Source of the DNA: Piliocolobus tephrosceles
Lineage: Eukaryota; Chordata; Mammalia; Primates; Cercopithecidae
Direction: 5' to 3'
Length of the DNA: 64,000 bases
Assembly: GCF_002776525.5 (NCBI RefSeq)
Contig: NC_045447.1
Span: 17,365,068 to 17,429,067, forward strand
Part shown: piece after piece, positions 31,196-42,124 of the stretch
Position numbering within the stretch: position 1 is the first letter of the stretch
Layout of the letters: each line of letters begins with the position of its first letter
Translations under genes and position numbers: made by a program
Notes under the pieces: generated by a model
Told to the model about the DNA's origin: nothing
Database searches by the model: none
What the model saw: only the letters and a program-made list of their open reading frames with translations

Positions 31196-31526
31196 TTTTC
31201 TTTTTAATTATTATTATTATTTTTATTTTTTTTTATTTTTTTTGAGACAGAGTCTTGCCCTGTCGCCTAGGCTGGAGTGTAGTGGCATAATCTCTGCTCA
31301 CTGCAGTCTCCACCTCCCAAGTTAAAACGATTCTCCTACCTCAGCCTCCCAAGTAGCTGGGACTACAGGTGTGTGCCATCATACCCAGCTAAGTTTTTGT
31401 ATTTTAGGTAGAGACGGGTTTTCACCATATTGGTCAGGCCGATCTGGAACTCCTGACCTCAGGTGATCTGCCTGCCTTGGCCTACCAAAGTGCTGGGATT
31501 GCAGGCGTGAGCCACTGTACCCGGCT
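31196..31526 (-). mobile_element. Alu
   Basis: ATT/T-rich head and a full body ending TGTACCCGGCT. Confidence 0.93.
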
Positions 31527-31651
31527 AAGTCTGTTTCTTTTCATGGAAGACAGCATTTATTCCTTCCATCAACTTGATGAGGTTGCTCATTTTATTACTA
31601 TAATTTCATAAATGCAGAAACTGAGACTCTCCCCTCCCCTCCTCTCTCTGT

Positions 31652-31952
31652 TCTTTTCTTTTCTTACACAGTCTCAGAGTCTTGCTCTGCTGCCCAGGCT
31701 GGAATGCAGTGGTGCAATCTCTGCTCACTGCAAGCTCTGCCTCCCAGGTTTCATGCCATTCTCCTGCCTCAGCCTCCTGAGTAGCTGGGACTACAGGAGC
31801 TCACCACCATACCCGGCTAATTTTTTGTATTTTTAGTAGAGATGGGGTTTCACCGTGTTAGCCAGGATGATCTCAATCTCCTGACCTCATAATCTGCCTG
31901 CCTCGGCCTCCCAAAGTGCTGGGATTACAGGCGTGAGCCACCGTGCCTGGCC
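31652..31952 (-). mobile_element. Alu
   Basis: TTCTTTTCTTTTCTT head instead of pure T. Full body. Confidence 0.93.
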
Positions 31953-31959
31953 TGGAAAT

Positions 31960-32060
31960 CACTTTTCTTTGAACAGTTTCCTCCTCTGTAAAATGGGAAT
32001 CATTACACCCACCTCACAGGGTGTGTCCTGTGGACTATAATATATGTGGGGAGGGTAGGA
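31960..32060 (+). mobile_element. MIR
   Basis: CAGTTTCCTCCTCTGTAAAA and TGGGAATCATTACACCCACC. Confidence 0.75.
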
Positions 32061-32429
32061 ATTTGCTCTCAGGTGCGAGAAACATGATGCTGCTCCATTT
32101 AAACATAAAACAAAACCTGGCTCAAATCAAGGTCCATCACACGGTTGGTGCTCACAAGAACAGCAACGAAAAGGAAGGAAGACCCTGACATGCGGATCTC
32201 ATATCGTGGGTAGGAGTTTCTGAGTCAGGTGGTCTCAGTTCAAATCTTGTGATTTGCCAGTGCACTGACCCTGAGCAAGTTTACCCTGAGACCCTGAGAT
32301 CATTGTGTCTCTGGAATGAACACAATGCTAACAGCATTCTGCCATTGCTGTGAGGATTGTTGTCTTGTGCACAGCCAAGTTAGGAAATCAACCTGAGTTG
32401 ACTGCAAGAGTTCATCAATAGGCGAATGG
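32061..32429. other. Unique sequence with a second MIR trace
   Basis: 32220-32330 has TCAGTTCAAATCTTGTGATT and CTGACCCTGAGCAAGTTTAC, a probable plus-strand MIR. The rest is unassigned. Confidence 0.45.
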
Positions 32430-32564
32430 GGCCGAGTGCAGTGGCTCATGCATGTAATCCCAACACTTTGGAAGGCCGAGGAGGGTTGATCACCTGAGGT
32501 CAGGAGTTCAAGAGCAGCCTGGCCAACATGGTGAAACCCCGTTTCTACTAAAAAACACAAAAAT
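32430..32564 (+). mobile_element. Outer Alu, left part
   Basis: Left arm. Its right arm is 616 bases away at 33181 after two tandem Alu insertions. Confidence 0.9.
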
Positions 32565-32878
32565 CGGCTACACCCAGTGGCTCATGCCTATAATCCCAGC
32601 ACTTTGGGAGGCCAAGATGGGTGGATCACCTGAGGTCGGGAGTTCGAGACCTGCCTGACCAACATGAAAAACCCTGTCTCTACTAAAAACACAAAATTAG
32701 CCAGGCATGGTGGCACGCGCCTGTAATCCTAGCTACTAGGGAGGCTGAGGCAAGAGAATCGCTTGAACCTGGGAGGCGGAGGTTGTGGGTGAGCAAAGAT
32801 CATTCCATTGCACACTAGCCTAGGCAACAAGAGTGAAACTCCGTCTCAAAAAAAAAACAAAAACAAAAACAAAACAAT
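32565..32878 (+). mobile_element. Nested Alu A
   Basis: Full Alu with an AAAAC tail. Confidence 0.93.
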
Positions 32879-33180
32879 GGCCAGGCACAGTGGCTCACAC
32901 CTGAAATCCCAGTCCTTTGGGAGGCTGAGGCAGGTGGATCACCTGAGGTCAGGAGTTCAAGACCAGCCTGACCAACATGGTGAAACCCTGTCTCTACTAA
33001 AAATACAAAAAATTAGCCAGGCTTGCTGGCAGGCACCTGTAATCCCTGGTGCTTAGGAGGCTGAGGCAGGAGAATTGCTTGAACCCAGGAGGCAAAGGTT
33101 GCAGTCAGCCGAGTTCGTGCCATTGCAGTACAGCCTGGGCGACAAGAGCAAAACTCTGTCTCAAAGGGGAAAAAAAAAAA
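32879..33180 (+). mobile_element. Nested Alu B
   Basis: Full Alu in the tail of Alu A. Its tail merges with the outer Alu linker at AAAAATTAGCTGGG. Confidence 0.93.
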
Positions 33181-33349
33181 ATTAGCTGGGCATGGTGGTG
33201 GGTGCCTGTAGTCCCAACTACTTGTGGGGCTAAGGCAGGAGTATCCCTGGAATGGGAAGGCCGAGGTTGCAGCTAGCCGAGATCACGCCACTGCACTCCA
33301 CCCTGGGTGACAAGAGCAAGACTCCATCTCAAACAAAAAAAAAAAAAAA
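33181..33349 (+). mobile_element. Outer Alu, right part
   Basis: ATTAGCTGGGCATGGTGG to an A15 tail, completing 32430-32564. Confidence 0.9.
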
Positions 33350-33364
33350 GAGAGAGACAGAGGG

Positions 33365-33470
33365 AGTACATTTTAAATGTTCTCACCACACAAAACAAGT
33401 GTTATGTATTTGAGTGATGGATACATCAACTAGCTTGATTTAATTATTCCATTGTATTTACAAGTCATAA
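33365..33470 (+). mobile_element. L1M 3' UTR fragment
   Basis: AATGTTCTCACCACACAAAA, GAGTGATGGATACATCAACT and AGCTTGATTTAATTATTCCA are L1MB/L1MC 3' end motifs. Confidence 0.65.
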
Positions 33471-34132
33471 CTATCCACCTGCATCACCCTGTTTTCCAAA
33501 GGCAATGGGTAACTCTCAGCTGTTATTGGGCAAAGTTGGGGCAGTGTTTGCTGTGGCTGAGACTGGAAGCCCTGATGTCTGCCACAGCCTCCTAGGGACA
33601 CCAGGAGAGTCCTGCCACCTCCAAGAGCATTGCAGTGAAACACAGCGCCAGCCTCCACTACTCCCAGAGCCCCAAACTCTGGTGAGTCTTGGGGAATCTC
33701 CTTCATTCCTCCTCTCTGCTCTGTCCTCCTCTCTCCTTGCTTGAAGGTATTAGCTTCTCACCTCCTACCATAACTGTCTTAGGCAAAGTCAGGCTTTGTA
33801 CAATGTTCCTGTCTAACAAAAGCCAAGATAGGGTGTGGGAGGTACGTTATTCAAGCAACTTCTGTTATGGCACTGACCTAGGGGGTCTTTGAGGGCCTGG
33901 CTAACCTCAGAGACAAATGAGCCAGCTCCAAGTAAGTACCCAGATAAGGGAGTTGTTACCCTTGAGGCAAGCTGGAGTCCTGAGCTGGAGAGGCTGGACC
34001 AGGCCAGCATCAGCTGCCACACCCAAGATCCAAGGCTGCCAGACAGGAGCCATATTTCTGTCAAGCACAAAGATATCTTTTAGGAGTGTGTCAGCTACAG
34101 GGAACCAAAGACTGAACTCGAAATGGCTTAAC
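33471..34132. other. Unique sequence
   Basis: No repeat recognised. Overlapping frames of 60-85 codons on both strands, none with a motif. Confidence 0.45.
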
Positions 34133-34146
34133 CATGCAGGAGTCAA

Positions 34147-34457
34147 GGCCGGGAGCGGTGACTCACGTGTGTAAACCCAGCACTTTGGGAGACCAAGGAG
34201 GAAGAATCAATTGAGGTTAGGAGTTCAAGACCAGCCTAGCCAACATGGTGAAACCCCATCTCTATTAAAAATATAAAAATCAGCTGGGTGTGGTGGTGCA
34301 CACCTGTAGTCCCAGCTACTCAGGAGGCTGAGGCAGGAGAATTGCTTGAACCCGGGAGGTGGAGGTTGTAGTGAGTTGAGATGTCGTTACTGCACTCCAC
34401 TCTGTGTGACAGAGCAAGACTCTGTCTTGAAAAATAAAATAAAAGTAAAAATACAAA
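34147..34457 (+). mobile_element. Composite Alu: left arm and first right arm
   Basis: Alu whose tail ends AAAAATACAAAACT, which is linker-like rather than a plain A-tail. A second right arm follows at 34761. CATGC(A/G)GGAGTCA flanks the whole composite (34133-34145, 34936-34948). Confidence 0.88.
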
Positions 34458-34461
34458 ACTT

Positions 34462-34757
34462 AGCTGGGCGCGGTGGTTCACGCCTGTAATCCCAACACTT
34501 TGGGAGGCTGAGGTGGGCAGATCACGAGGTCAGGAGATCGAGACCATCCTGGCTAACACAGTGAAACCCCGTCTCTACTAAAAATACAAAAAAAATAGCC
34601 GGGCGTGGTGGTGGGTGCCTGTAGTCCCAGCTACTCGGGAGGCTGAGGCAGGAGAATGGCATGAAACCTGGGAGGCTGAGCTTGCAGTGAGCCGAGATTG
34701 TGCCACTGCACTCCAGCCTGGGCAATAGAGTGAGACTCCATTTCAAAAAAAAAATTA
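34462..34757 (+). mobile_element. AluY-like inserted in composite
   Basis: Nearly consensus (GATCACGAGGTCAGGAGATCG, GCGTGGTGGTGGGTGCC). Younger than its host. Confidence 0.93.
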
Positions 34758-34760
34758 CAG

Positions 34761-34935
34761 AAGTTAGCCAAGTGTGGTGATGTGTGCCTGTTGTCCCAGT
34801 TATTCGGGAGGCTGAGGCAGGAGAATCACTTGAACCTGGGAGGTGGATTTACAGTGAGCCAAGATGGTGCCACTGCACTCCAGCCTGAGTGACAGAGTGA
34901 GACTCCATCTCAAAATAAAATAAAAACAAAAAAAA
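34761..34935 (+). mobile_element. Composite Alu: second right arm
   Basis: GTTAGCCAAGTGTGGTG to the A-rich tail that abuts the 13-bp duplication. Confidence 0.88.
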
Positions 34936-34948
34936 CATGCGGGAGTCA

Positions 34949-35763
34949 GAGGTGGGCTGCATCCCGGTAATTCGGCGGCTCGACAGCACCAACAAGGACT
35001 GATGGGTTTCCATCCTTCCCCTCTGTCATCCTCACTGTCACAGGATGGCTAGCTTCCAGCCTCACATCTTAACTTCATCTGCTCATTCATTCATAGACAC
35101 ATAAAAGCATATAACAGGGAGATGTGACTGTGTCAGAAAGATCAACAAAGGCCTGCCTGCATGTGGAAGTGACGGTTCATTCATCCTGTATTATTTTAAC
35201 AAATATTTATTACCAGGGAGCTGAGGGCGCAAGAATGAACAACAGGAAATCCCTGCCCTCCTGGGAAGACAGATAATAGAGCCATAAATCCAGAGCAGAA
35301 AGTCAGTGCTCCTAAGCTCTGGGGAGAAACCTAAAGCCAGGTAGGCAGAGGGACAAAGAGTATAATGGAGGAGGACGTCACTTAAATGGGGTGGTCAGGG
35401 GAGGCCAAATGCTCCCAAGTGACCTTTGTGCAAAAAGCTGAATGGAGAGAGAAAGCTCTGTGACTGCGGTGGGAGGGGGGAAGTGGGAACATCCATTCCC
35501 GCAGGATTTAGTGATTGAACAATTCAAACATGTAAGTTATATCCATTTCTATAATTGATGCTAGGAACTCACATTTATTTGGTGCCTTATTGTATGTAGA
35601 ACTTCTTTTGCAAGAACACACATTATCTCATTTTTTATTCTTTACAAATCTCTGAGAGCAGAAATAATCATGCACAGATAAGACAACTGAGGCTCAGGGA
35701 GATTAAGTGATTTTCCCGCCCAAGGTCACACAGTTTGGAATTACAGGAAGAGATCGTGAAGCC
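34949..35763. other. Unique sequence with MIR
   Basis: 35570-35763 is a minus-strand MIR (GATAAGACAACTGAGGCTCA, AAGGTCACACAG). 35165-35290 has an AACAAATATTTATTACCAGG-type ancient repeat. The rest is unassigned. Confidence 0.55.
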
Positions 35764-35859
35764 AGGACCGGATGTGGTGGCTCATGCCTGTAATTCCAAC
35801 ACTTTGGAAGGCTGAGATGGATGGATCACCTGAGCCCAGGAGTTCAAGACCAGCCTGGG
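35764..35859 (+). mobile_element. Outer Alu, part 1 of 3
   Basis: Left-arm head. Parts 2 and 3 are at 36142-36173 and 36483-36672. Confidence 0.88.
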
Positions 35860-36141
35860 TGCTGGGCGAGGTGGCACACGCCTGTAATCCTAACACTTTG
35901 GGAGGCCCAGGCAGGTGGATCACCTGAGGTCAGGAGTTCAAGACCAGCCTGGTCAACATGGTGAAACCCCGTCCCTATGAAAAATACAAAAATTAGCTGG
36001 GCGTGATGGCGCATGCCTGGGAGGCTGAGGCAGGAGTATCACTGGACCCCAGAAAGCAGAGGTTGCAGTGAGCTGAGATCGCACCATTACACTCCAGCCT
36101 GGGTGGCAGAGACCCTATTTCAAAAAAATAAATAAATAAAA
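35860..36141 (+). mobile_element. Nested Alu, plus
   Basis: Bounded by AGACCAGCCTGGG (35847-35859) and AGACCAACCTGGG (36142-36154). Lacks part of the right-arm start. Confidence 0.93.
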
Positions 36142-36173
36142 AGACCAACCTGGGCAACACAGCAAGACCCTGT
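36142..36173 (+). mobile_element. Outer Alu, part 2 of 3
   Basis: Thirty-two bases of host Alu left between two insertions. Confidence 0.85.
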
Positions 36174-36482
36174 CACTCTCTCTCTCTCTTTTTTTTCCCC
36201 GAGATGGAGTGTAGCTCTGTTGCCCAGGCTGGAGTGCAGTGGTGCGATCTCAGTTCGCTGCAACCTCCACCTCCCGGGTTCAAGCGATTCTCCTACCTCA
36301 GCCTCCCAAGTAGCTGGGACTACAGGCACCCGCCACCACACCTAGCTAATTTTTTGTATTTTTAGAAGAGATGCAGTTTCACCATGTTGGCTAGGATGGT
36401 CTCGATCTCTTGACCTCGTGATCCGCCAGTCTCAGCCTCTCAAAGTGCTAAGATTACATGAATGAGCCACCATGCCCGACCT
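36174..36482 (-). mobile_element. Nested Alu, minus
   Basis: Bounded by GACCCTGT on both sides (36166-36173, 36483-36490). (CT)n lies in its tail. Confidence 0.93.
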
Positions 36483-36672
36483 GACCCTGTGTCTTAAAAA
36501 CATAAAAAAAGCCAGGTATGGTGGCCTGCAACTGTCATCCCAATACTTAGGAGGCTGAGGTGGGAGGATCACTTGAGCCCGGGAGGTTGAGGCTGCAGTG
36601 AGACAAAATGGTGCCATTGTACTCCAACCTGGGAAACAGAGACCCTGTCAAAAGAAAAAAAAAAAAAAAAAA
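36483..36672 (+). mobile_element. Outer Alu, part 3 of 3
   Basis: Linker and right arm with an A-tail. Confidence 0.88.
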
Positions 36673-36883
36673 GAATCTGAAGCTCGGTGGATCATCTCAG
36701 ACTTGTTCTACTACATACAAATTTAATTTCTAATGCCCAGAAGATAACATGCAAACTCTCAAGAAGACCTGGTATATTAGCTTTTTAAAACTTGTGTTTT
36801 AAAATTTTATTTATGTACTCAATTTTAAAAATAGATAAGATATTCTCATGGAACAACAATCTGAAAGTATGAAGAGGTTTACA
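36673..36883. other. AT-rich unique spacer
   Basis: No feature recognised. Confidence 0.45.
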
Positions 36884-37237
36884 GACCAGGCGTGGTGGCT
36901 GATGCCTATAATCCCAGCACTTTGGGAGGCCGAGGCAGGCGGATCATGAGGTCAAGAGTTCAAGAGCAGCCTAGCCAACACGGTGAAACCCCGTCTCTAC
37001 TAAAAATACAAATATTAGCCGGGCGTGGTGGCCCACTACTATAGTCCCATCTACTCGGGAGGCTGAGGCAGGAGAATCGCTTGAACCCAGGAGGCAGAGG
37101 TTGCAGTGAGCCGAGATCGCTCCACTGCATTCCAGCCTCGAAAGCAGAGTGAGACTCCGTCTCAAAAAAAAATAAAAATAAAAAAAAAAGAAAGAAAGAA
37201 AGAAAAGAAAAGGAATGGAAAGGAAAAAAAATAAATA
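36884..37237 (+). mobile_element. Alu with (GAAA)n tail
   Basis: Full Alu. The tail evolved into AAAAAT and GAAA repeats. Confidence 0.94.
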
Positions 37238-38003
37238 ATGCAAACCCCTGCTCTTCCCTTTCCAAGTCTCCCTGCTATGACTCCTCAACTGGCCTCTGAA
37301 GCCCAATGTCCCCCTGTCTGCCCCATATCCCTTCCAAGAGCTGTCTTCTCATTCCCCTTCCTCCAAGACTCTACTCTCACTTCTGCTTCTCCAAACCAAC
37401 CTTACCACTCCTGGGGACTTCTTTAAAACACCTTCCCCCAGGCCCCCAAGACCTGGGAGTTTCCCCACCTGCCTAGGGCTAAGGAGCGAGTGAGAGAGCT
37501 ATGGGAACAAATCCTAGCCCTGCAAATGCCAAGCTTGTGATTGTGAGGAAGTCATTGCCATCTGGATCTCATTTCCTCATCTATAAATTGAGGGCTGGCA
37601 CTGGCCTTCTCTCAGGGTTCCCGGGCTGTGTGTTTTTCTGGTTCTGTGAAAGTTTTGCACTTCCTTTATCTGGTATTTCTGTGAAAAAGGCTCATCAGAC
37701 TTTGGGGACATCGATCCTCCCCCTGCCTCCCAGCTTACTGTTACTGACATTTCTCCCCCCCACCAAGGTCTTTAGGAGAGCATTTTCCCTGCCAAGAACA
37801 TTCTGGAAGTGCATTCCAAATCCTGACTGCCAGAGGCCACCTCACCTTGGTGTTTCTGACATGGAGAATCTGAGGAAGAAAGGGGAGGACAGAGGGAGGA
37901 CAGGGTGAGAGAGGATGGGAAGAGGAAATGCAAGAAATGCAAAAGGTGGTTATCCGAGTCATTGGGGAGGACCTACCCACAGTAGGCTCCAGGTGGGCTT
38001 AAC
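37238..38003. other. Unique sequence with MIR
   Basis: MIR plus-strand traces at 37490-37600 (AAATCCTAGCCCTGC, CATTTCCTCATCTATAAATT). The 135-codon plus frame at 37501-37908 starts in the MIR and has no domain. Confidence 0.5.
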
Positions 38004-38013
38004 GGAAGTGTTA

Positions 38014-38310
38014 GGCCAGGCGTGGTGGCTCAAGCCTGTAATCACAGTACTTTGGGAGGTCAAGGTGGACAGATCACCTGAGGTCAGGAGTTTGAGACCA
38101 GCCTGGCCAACATGGTGAAACCCCGTCTCTACTAAAAATGCAAAAATTAGCCAGGCATGGTGGCACACACCTGTAATTCCAGCTACTCAGGAGGCTGGGG
38201 CAGGAGAATCACTTGGACCCGGGAAGCAGAGGTTGCAGTGGGCCAAGATCGAGCCAGTGCTCTCCAACCTGGGCAACAAGAGCAAAACTCCATATCAAAA
38301 AAAAAGAAAA
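38014..38310 (+). mobile_element. Alu
   Basis: Perfect GGAAGTGTTA duplication (38004-38013, 38311-38320). Confidence 0.96.
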
Positions 38311-38320
38311 GGAAGTGTTA

Positions 38321-38432
38321 CCGGTGGAGGGCATCTAGGTTCTAGGTGTTTTGAGCAAAGAATTGGACAAAATGCACAAACAAAGCAAGGAAAGAATGAA
38401 GCAACAAAAGCAGAGATTTATTGAAAATGAAA
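38321..38432. mobile_element. ERV LTR-like scrap
   Basis: GTTTTGAGCAAAGAATTGGA and AGCAGAGATTTATTGAAAAT remind me of an inverted ERV1 LTR. Unconfirmed. Confidence 0.35.
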
Positions 38433-38724
38433 GGCTGGGCACAGTGGCTCACGCCTGTAATCCCAGCACTTTGGGAGGCAGAGGTGGGTGGATCACTTGA
38501 GGTCAGGAGTTCCAGACCAGCCTGAACAACATGGTGAAATCCCATCTCTACTAAAAATATGAAAATTAGGCATGGTGGTGCACACCTGTAATCCCAGCTA
38601 CTCAGGAGGCTGAGGCGTGAGAATAGCTTGAACCCGGGAGGTGGAGGTTGCAGTGAGGCAAGACTGTGCCTCTGTACTCTAGCCTGGGCCACAGAGCGAG
38701 ACTCTGTCTCAAAGAAAAAAAAAA
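38433..38724 (+). mobile_element. Alu
   Basis: Full Alu with a short deletion in the linker (GAAAATTAGGCATGG). Confidence 0.94.
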
Positions 38725-38890
38725 GACAATCTCAGAGCTGAAATTTGATCCTGGGAAGCCTACCAAACTTGTAAAAGGTTTACAAAAATTTACATTCCCA
38801 TGAATTAATATAATCTTTTACCAGTCATTGAACCAGTTTGTACAGAGAGAGAGGGGCCAGAAGTCCAACTGGCAGGAAATTCTTACCCTA

Positions 38891-39180
38891 GGCAGGGCGC
38901 AGTGGCCCACATCTGTAATCTCAGCACTTTCGGAGGCCAAGGTGGGTGGATCACAAGGTCAGGAGCTCAAGACCAGCCTGGCCAAGATGGTGAAACCCGC
39001 CTCTACTAAAAACTACAAAAATTAGCCGGGCCTGGTGGCAGGTACCTGTGATCCCAGCTACTCCAGAGTCTGAGGCGGGAGAATCGCTTGAACCTGGGCG
39101 GCAGAGGTTGCAGTGAGCCGAGATCGCGCCATTGCACTCCAGCCTGGGCAACAGGGTGAGACTCCATCTCAGAAAAAAAA
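38891..39180 (+). mobile_element. Alu
   Basis: GAAATTCTTACCCTA / GAAATTCTTAGCCTA duplication (38876-38890, 39181-39195). Confidence 0.96.
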
Positions 39181-39296
39181 GAAATTCTTAGCCTATTGTT
39201 GGCATGTCAGGTTTCTGGGTTCTTTCTCCTTGAGCGGCCCGAATGATGCTGCTCGACTATATGCAAACAAACACATTGCCATGAGTTAAGAATATT

Positions 39297-39598
39297 CCAG
39301 TGGCTCACACCTGTAATCCCAGCACTTTGGGAGGCTGAGGCGAGCAGATCATGAGGTCAGGAGATTGAGACTATCCTGGCTAACACGGTGAAACCCTGTC
39401 TCTACTAAAAATACAAAAATTAACTGGGCATGGTGGCACGTGCTTGTAGTCCCAGCTACTCGGGAGGCTGAGGCAGGAGAATCCCTTGAACCCAGTAGGC
39501 AGAGGTCAGGCTGGTCTTGGACTCCTGACTTCAAGTGATCTGCCCACCTCGGCCTCCCAAAGTGCTGAGATTACAGGCGTGAGCCACCGCCCCCAGCC
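39297..39598. mobile_element. Inverted Alu-Alu chimera
   Basis: Plus-strand Alu from CCAGTGGCTCACACC to GGCAGAGGT, joined at 39501-39508 without tail to the left arm of a minus-strand Alu (CAGGCTGGTC to CCCCCAGCC). The first and last 90 bases are near-complementary. Confidence 0.93.
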
Positions 39599-40210
39599 TA
39601 ACCTTGTTTTTAATAGCAGTGAACATTGGGTGCCCACCTATACATAAGTAAGGGTCTCAAAGCTAAATACATAGCTATTTTTGCCGGAAGATTTAGCTAA
39701 TAGTATTAAATTAACTCTCATTTGTCCAAAAAAAAGGCACGCAAACCAAGATCGTTTTGTTTTGGCTGGGTTTGTTGTTTTATAACCTTCTATGCCAAAC
39801 TCTGACACTTCAAAGTATTTAGCAGAGACAAATATAAAGTCCAGACAAAAATGTTTGCTGACAATTCTGAAGGCATTTCTATTTTACCATAATTTTAAAA
39901 CCAGCTTGTTTACTAAAGTTATATTTAAGTCACGTGAACTCGAAAATTGCTTAGACTTATTTAGTTAATTTATGAGCACTCTTACTTATAAGCCAGTTTG
40001 GTAGGCACAAGATATAACAGTAAGCGTACATACAGATAGACACATCTAGACATGTATAAATCAACACGAACAAAGATTCAACAGCTTGGAACTGTAGCTA
40101 TGAGATAGCAATATAAGCTCACCGGTTTTACTTTGTTTGCCCCAATAGATAATCCAATGAAGGCTGTGAACCAAAATTTTGGGTAAAGCAGTTTCCATAG
40201 CAGTTTGGCT
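39599..40210. other. AT-rich unassigned sequence
   Basis: Uniform AT-rich character (CAAAATTTTGGGTAAAGCAG, GAGATAGCAATATAAGCTCA). Possibly ERV internal, but I cannot name it. Confidence 0.35.
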
Positions 40211-40530
40211 TTTATTTTTATTTTTTTATTTGTTTATTTATTCATTTGAGACTGTGTTTCACTCTGTCACCCAGGCTGGAGTGCAGTGGCGCAATCTTGG
40301 CTCACTTCAACCTCCGCCTCCTGAGTTCAAGTGATTCTCCTGCCTCAGGCTCCCAAGTAGCTGGGATTATAGGCACGTGCCACCATGCCCAGCTAATCTT
40401 TTGTATTTTTAGTAGAGACAGGGTTTCACCATGTTGGACAGGCTACTCTCAAACTCCTGACCTCAGGTAATCCACCCATCTCGGCCTCCCAAAGTGCTGG
40501 GATTACAGGCTAGTGCCACCTCCCCTGGCC
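40211..40530 (-). mobile_element. Alu
   Basis: (TTTA)-rich head, full body. Confidence 0.93.
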
Positions 40531-40535
40531 TGGCA

Positions 40536-40536
40536 G

Positions 40537-40576
<40 letters not shown>

Positions 40577-40861
40577 GACAGAGTTTTGCTTTTGTTGCCC
40601 AGGGTGGAGTGCAATGGTGCGATCTCAGATCACCGCAACCTCCGCCTGCCAGGTTCAAGCCATTCTCCTGCCTCAGCCTCTGAGTAGCTGAGATTACAGG
40701 CATGCGCCACCCTGCCCGGCTAATTTTTGTATTTTTTTTGGTAGAGACGGGGTTTCTCCGTGTTGGTCAGGCTGGTTGGTCTTGAACTCCCGATCTCAGA
40801 TTATCCACCTGCCTCGGCCTCCCAAAGTGCTGGGATTACAGGCATGAGCCACCGCACCGGC
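40536..40861 (-). mobile_element. Alu with (TTTA)10 tail
   Basis: Pure TTTA array at 40537-40576 is the tail-derived microsatellite. The body ends CACCGCACCGGCT. Confidence 0.94.
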
Positions 40862-40888
40862 TGACAGTTTGATTTTTAAAGGTTTTAA

Positions 40889-40947
40889 TCCTCCCACCTT
40901 AGTCTTCGGTGTAGCTTGAACTACAGGCCCTCGCCACCACGCCCAGT
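40889..40947 (-). mobile_element. Outer old Alu, part 1 of 3
   Basis: TCCTCCCACCTTAGTCTTCG to CCACGCCCAG. The 3' portion is absent. Interrupted twice by younger Alus. Confidence 0.8.
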
Positions 40948-41247
40948 TTTGTTTTGTTTTGTTTCTGAGACAGAGTCTTGCTTTGTCGCCCAGAGCTGGA
41001 ATGCAATGGCGCAATCTCGGCTCACTGCAACCTCCACCTCCCGGGTTCAAGCAATTCTCCTGCTTCAGCCTCCCAAGTACCTGGGATTACAGATGCTCGC
41101 CACCACCCCCAGCTAATTTTTGTATTTTTAGCAGAGACGGGGTTTCACCATGTTGGCCCAGGCTGGTCTTGAACCCCTTACCTTGTGATCCACCTGCCTC
41201 AGCCTCCCAAAGTGCTGGAATACAAGTGTGAGCCACCAGGGTCAGCC
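40948..41247 (-). mobile_element. Nested Alu
   Basis: GTTTT-repeat head, full body. Confidence 0.93.
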
Positions 41248-41303
41248 TTTTTTGTTTGTAGAGATGAGGTCTTGCTCTGTTTGCTATGTTGACCAGGCTG
41301 GTC
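41248..41303 (-). mobile_element. Outer old Alu, part 2 of 3
   Basis: GTAGAGATGAGGTCTTGCTC to GACCAGGCTGGTC. Confidence 0.82.
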
Positions 41304-41593
41304 TTTTTTTTTTTTTTTTGTGACAGAGAGTCTTGCTGTGTCACCCAGGCTGGAGTGCAGTGGTGCACTCACTGCGACCTCCGTTTTCCAAGTTCAAGCG
41401 ATTCTCCTGCCTCAGCCTCCAAGCTGGGACTACAGGTGCTTGCCAACACGCCTGGCTAATTTTTTGTATTTTTAGTAGAGACGGGGTTTCACCATGTTGG
41501 CTAGGCTGCTCTTGAACTCCTGACCTCAGGTGATCCACCCACCTTGGTCCCCCAAAGTGTTGGAATTACAGACATGAGCCACCACATCCAGCC
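41304..41593 (-). mobile_element. Nested Alu
   Basis: T16 head. AGGCTGGTCTT flanks both ends. Confidence 0.93.
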
Positions 41594-41690
41594 CCGAGGC
41601 TGGTCTTGAATTTCTGGCCTCAAGCAATCTTTCTGCCTCTGCCTCCCTAAAGCGCTAGAAATACAGGTGTGAGCCACCATGCCCAGTCTG
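41594..41690 (-). mobile_element. Outer old Alu, part 3 of 3
   Basis: GAGGCTGGTCTTGAATTTC to CCATGCCCAGTCTG. Confidence 0.82.
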
Positions 41691-41779
41691 TATTTTTCTT
41701 TATGGTCAGTGCTATGTGTGTGTGTATTTAAATAAACCTTTACCTTTTCTGAGGTATAAAACTATTTTCCTCTAAAAAA

Positions 41780-42092
41780 ATTTTTTTTTTTTTTTTTTGA
41801 GACGATGTCTCGCTCTGTTGCCCAGGCTGGGGTGCAGTGACATGATCTCGGCTTACTGCAAGCTCTGCCTCCCCAGTTCACTCCATTCTCCTGTTTCAGC
41901 CTCCCAAGTAGCTGGGACTACAGACGCCAGCCACCACACCCAGCTAATTTTTTTTTTTTTTTTTTAATTTTTTTAGTAGAGACAGGATTTCACAGTGTTA
42001 ACCAGGATGGTCTCGATCTCCTGACCTCGTGATCCACCCGCCTCGGCCTCCCAAAGTGCTGGGACTACAGGTGTGAGCCACCACGCCTGGCC
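41780..42092 (-). mobile_element. AluY-like
   Basis: TTCCTCTAAAA duplication (41768-41778, 42093-42103). Second T-run in the linker. Confidence 0.95.
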
Positions 42093-42124
42093 TTCCTCTA
42101 AAAGTTTTTAAATTTCTCTTCTTC

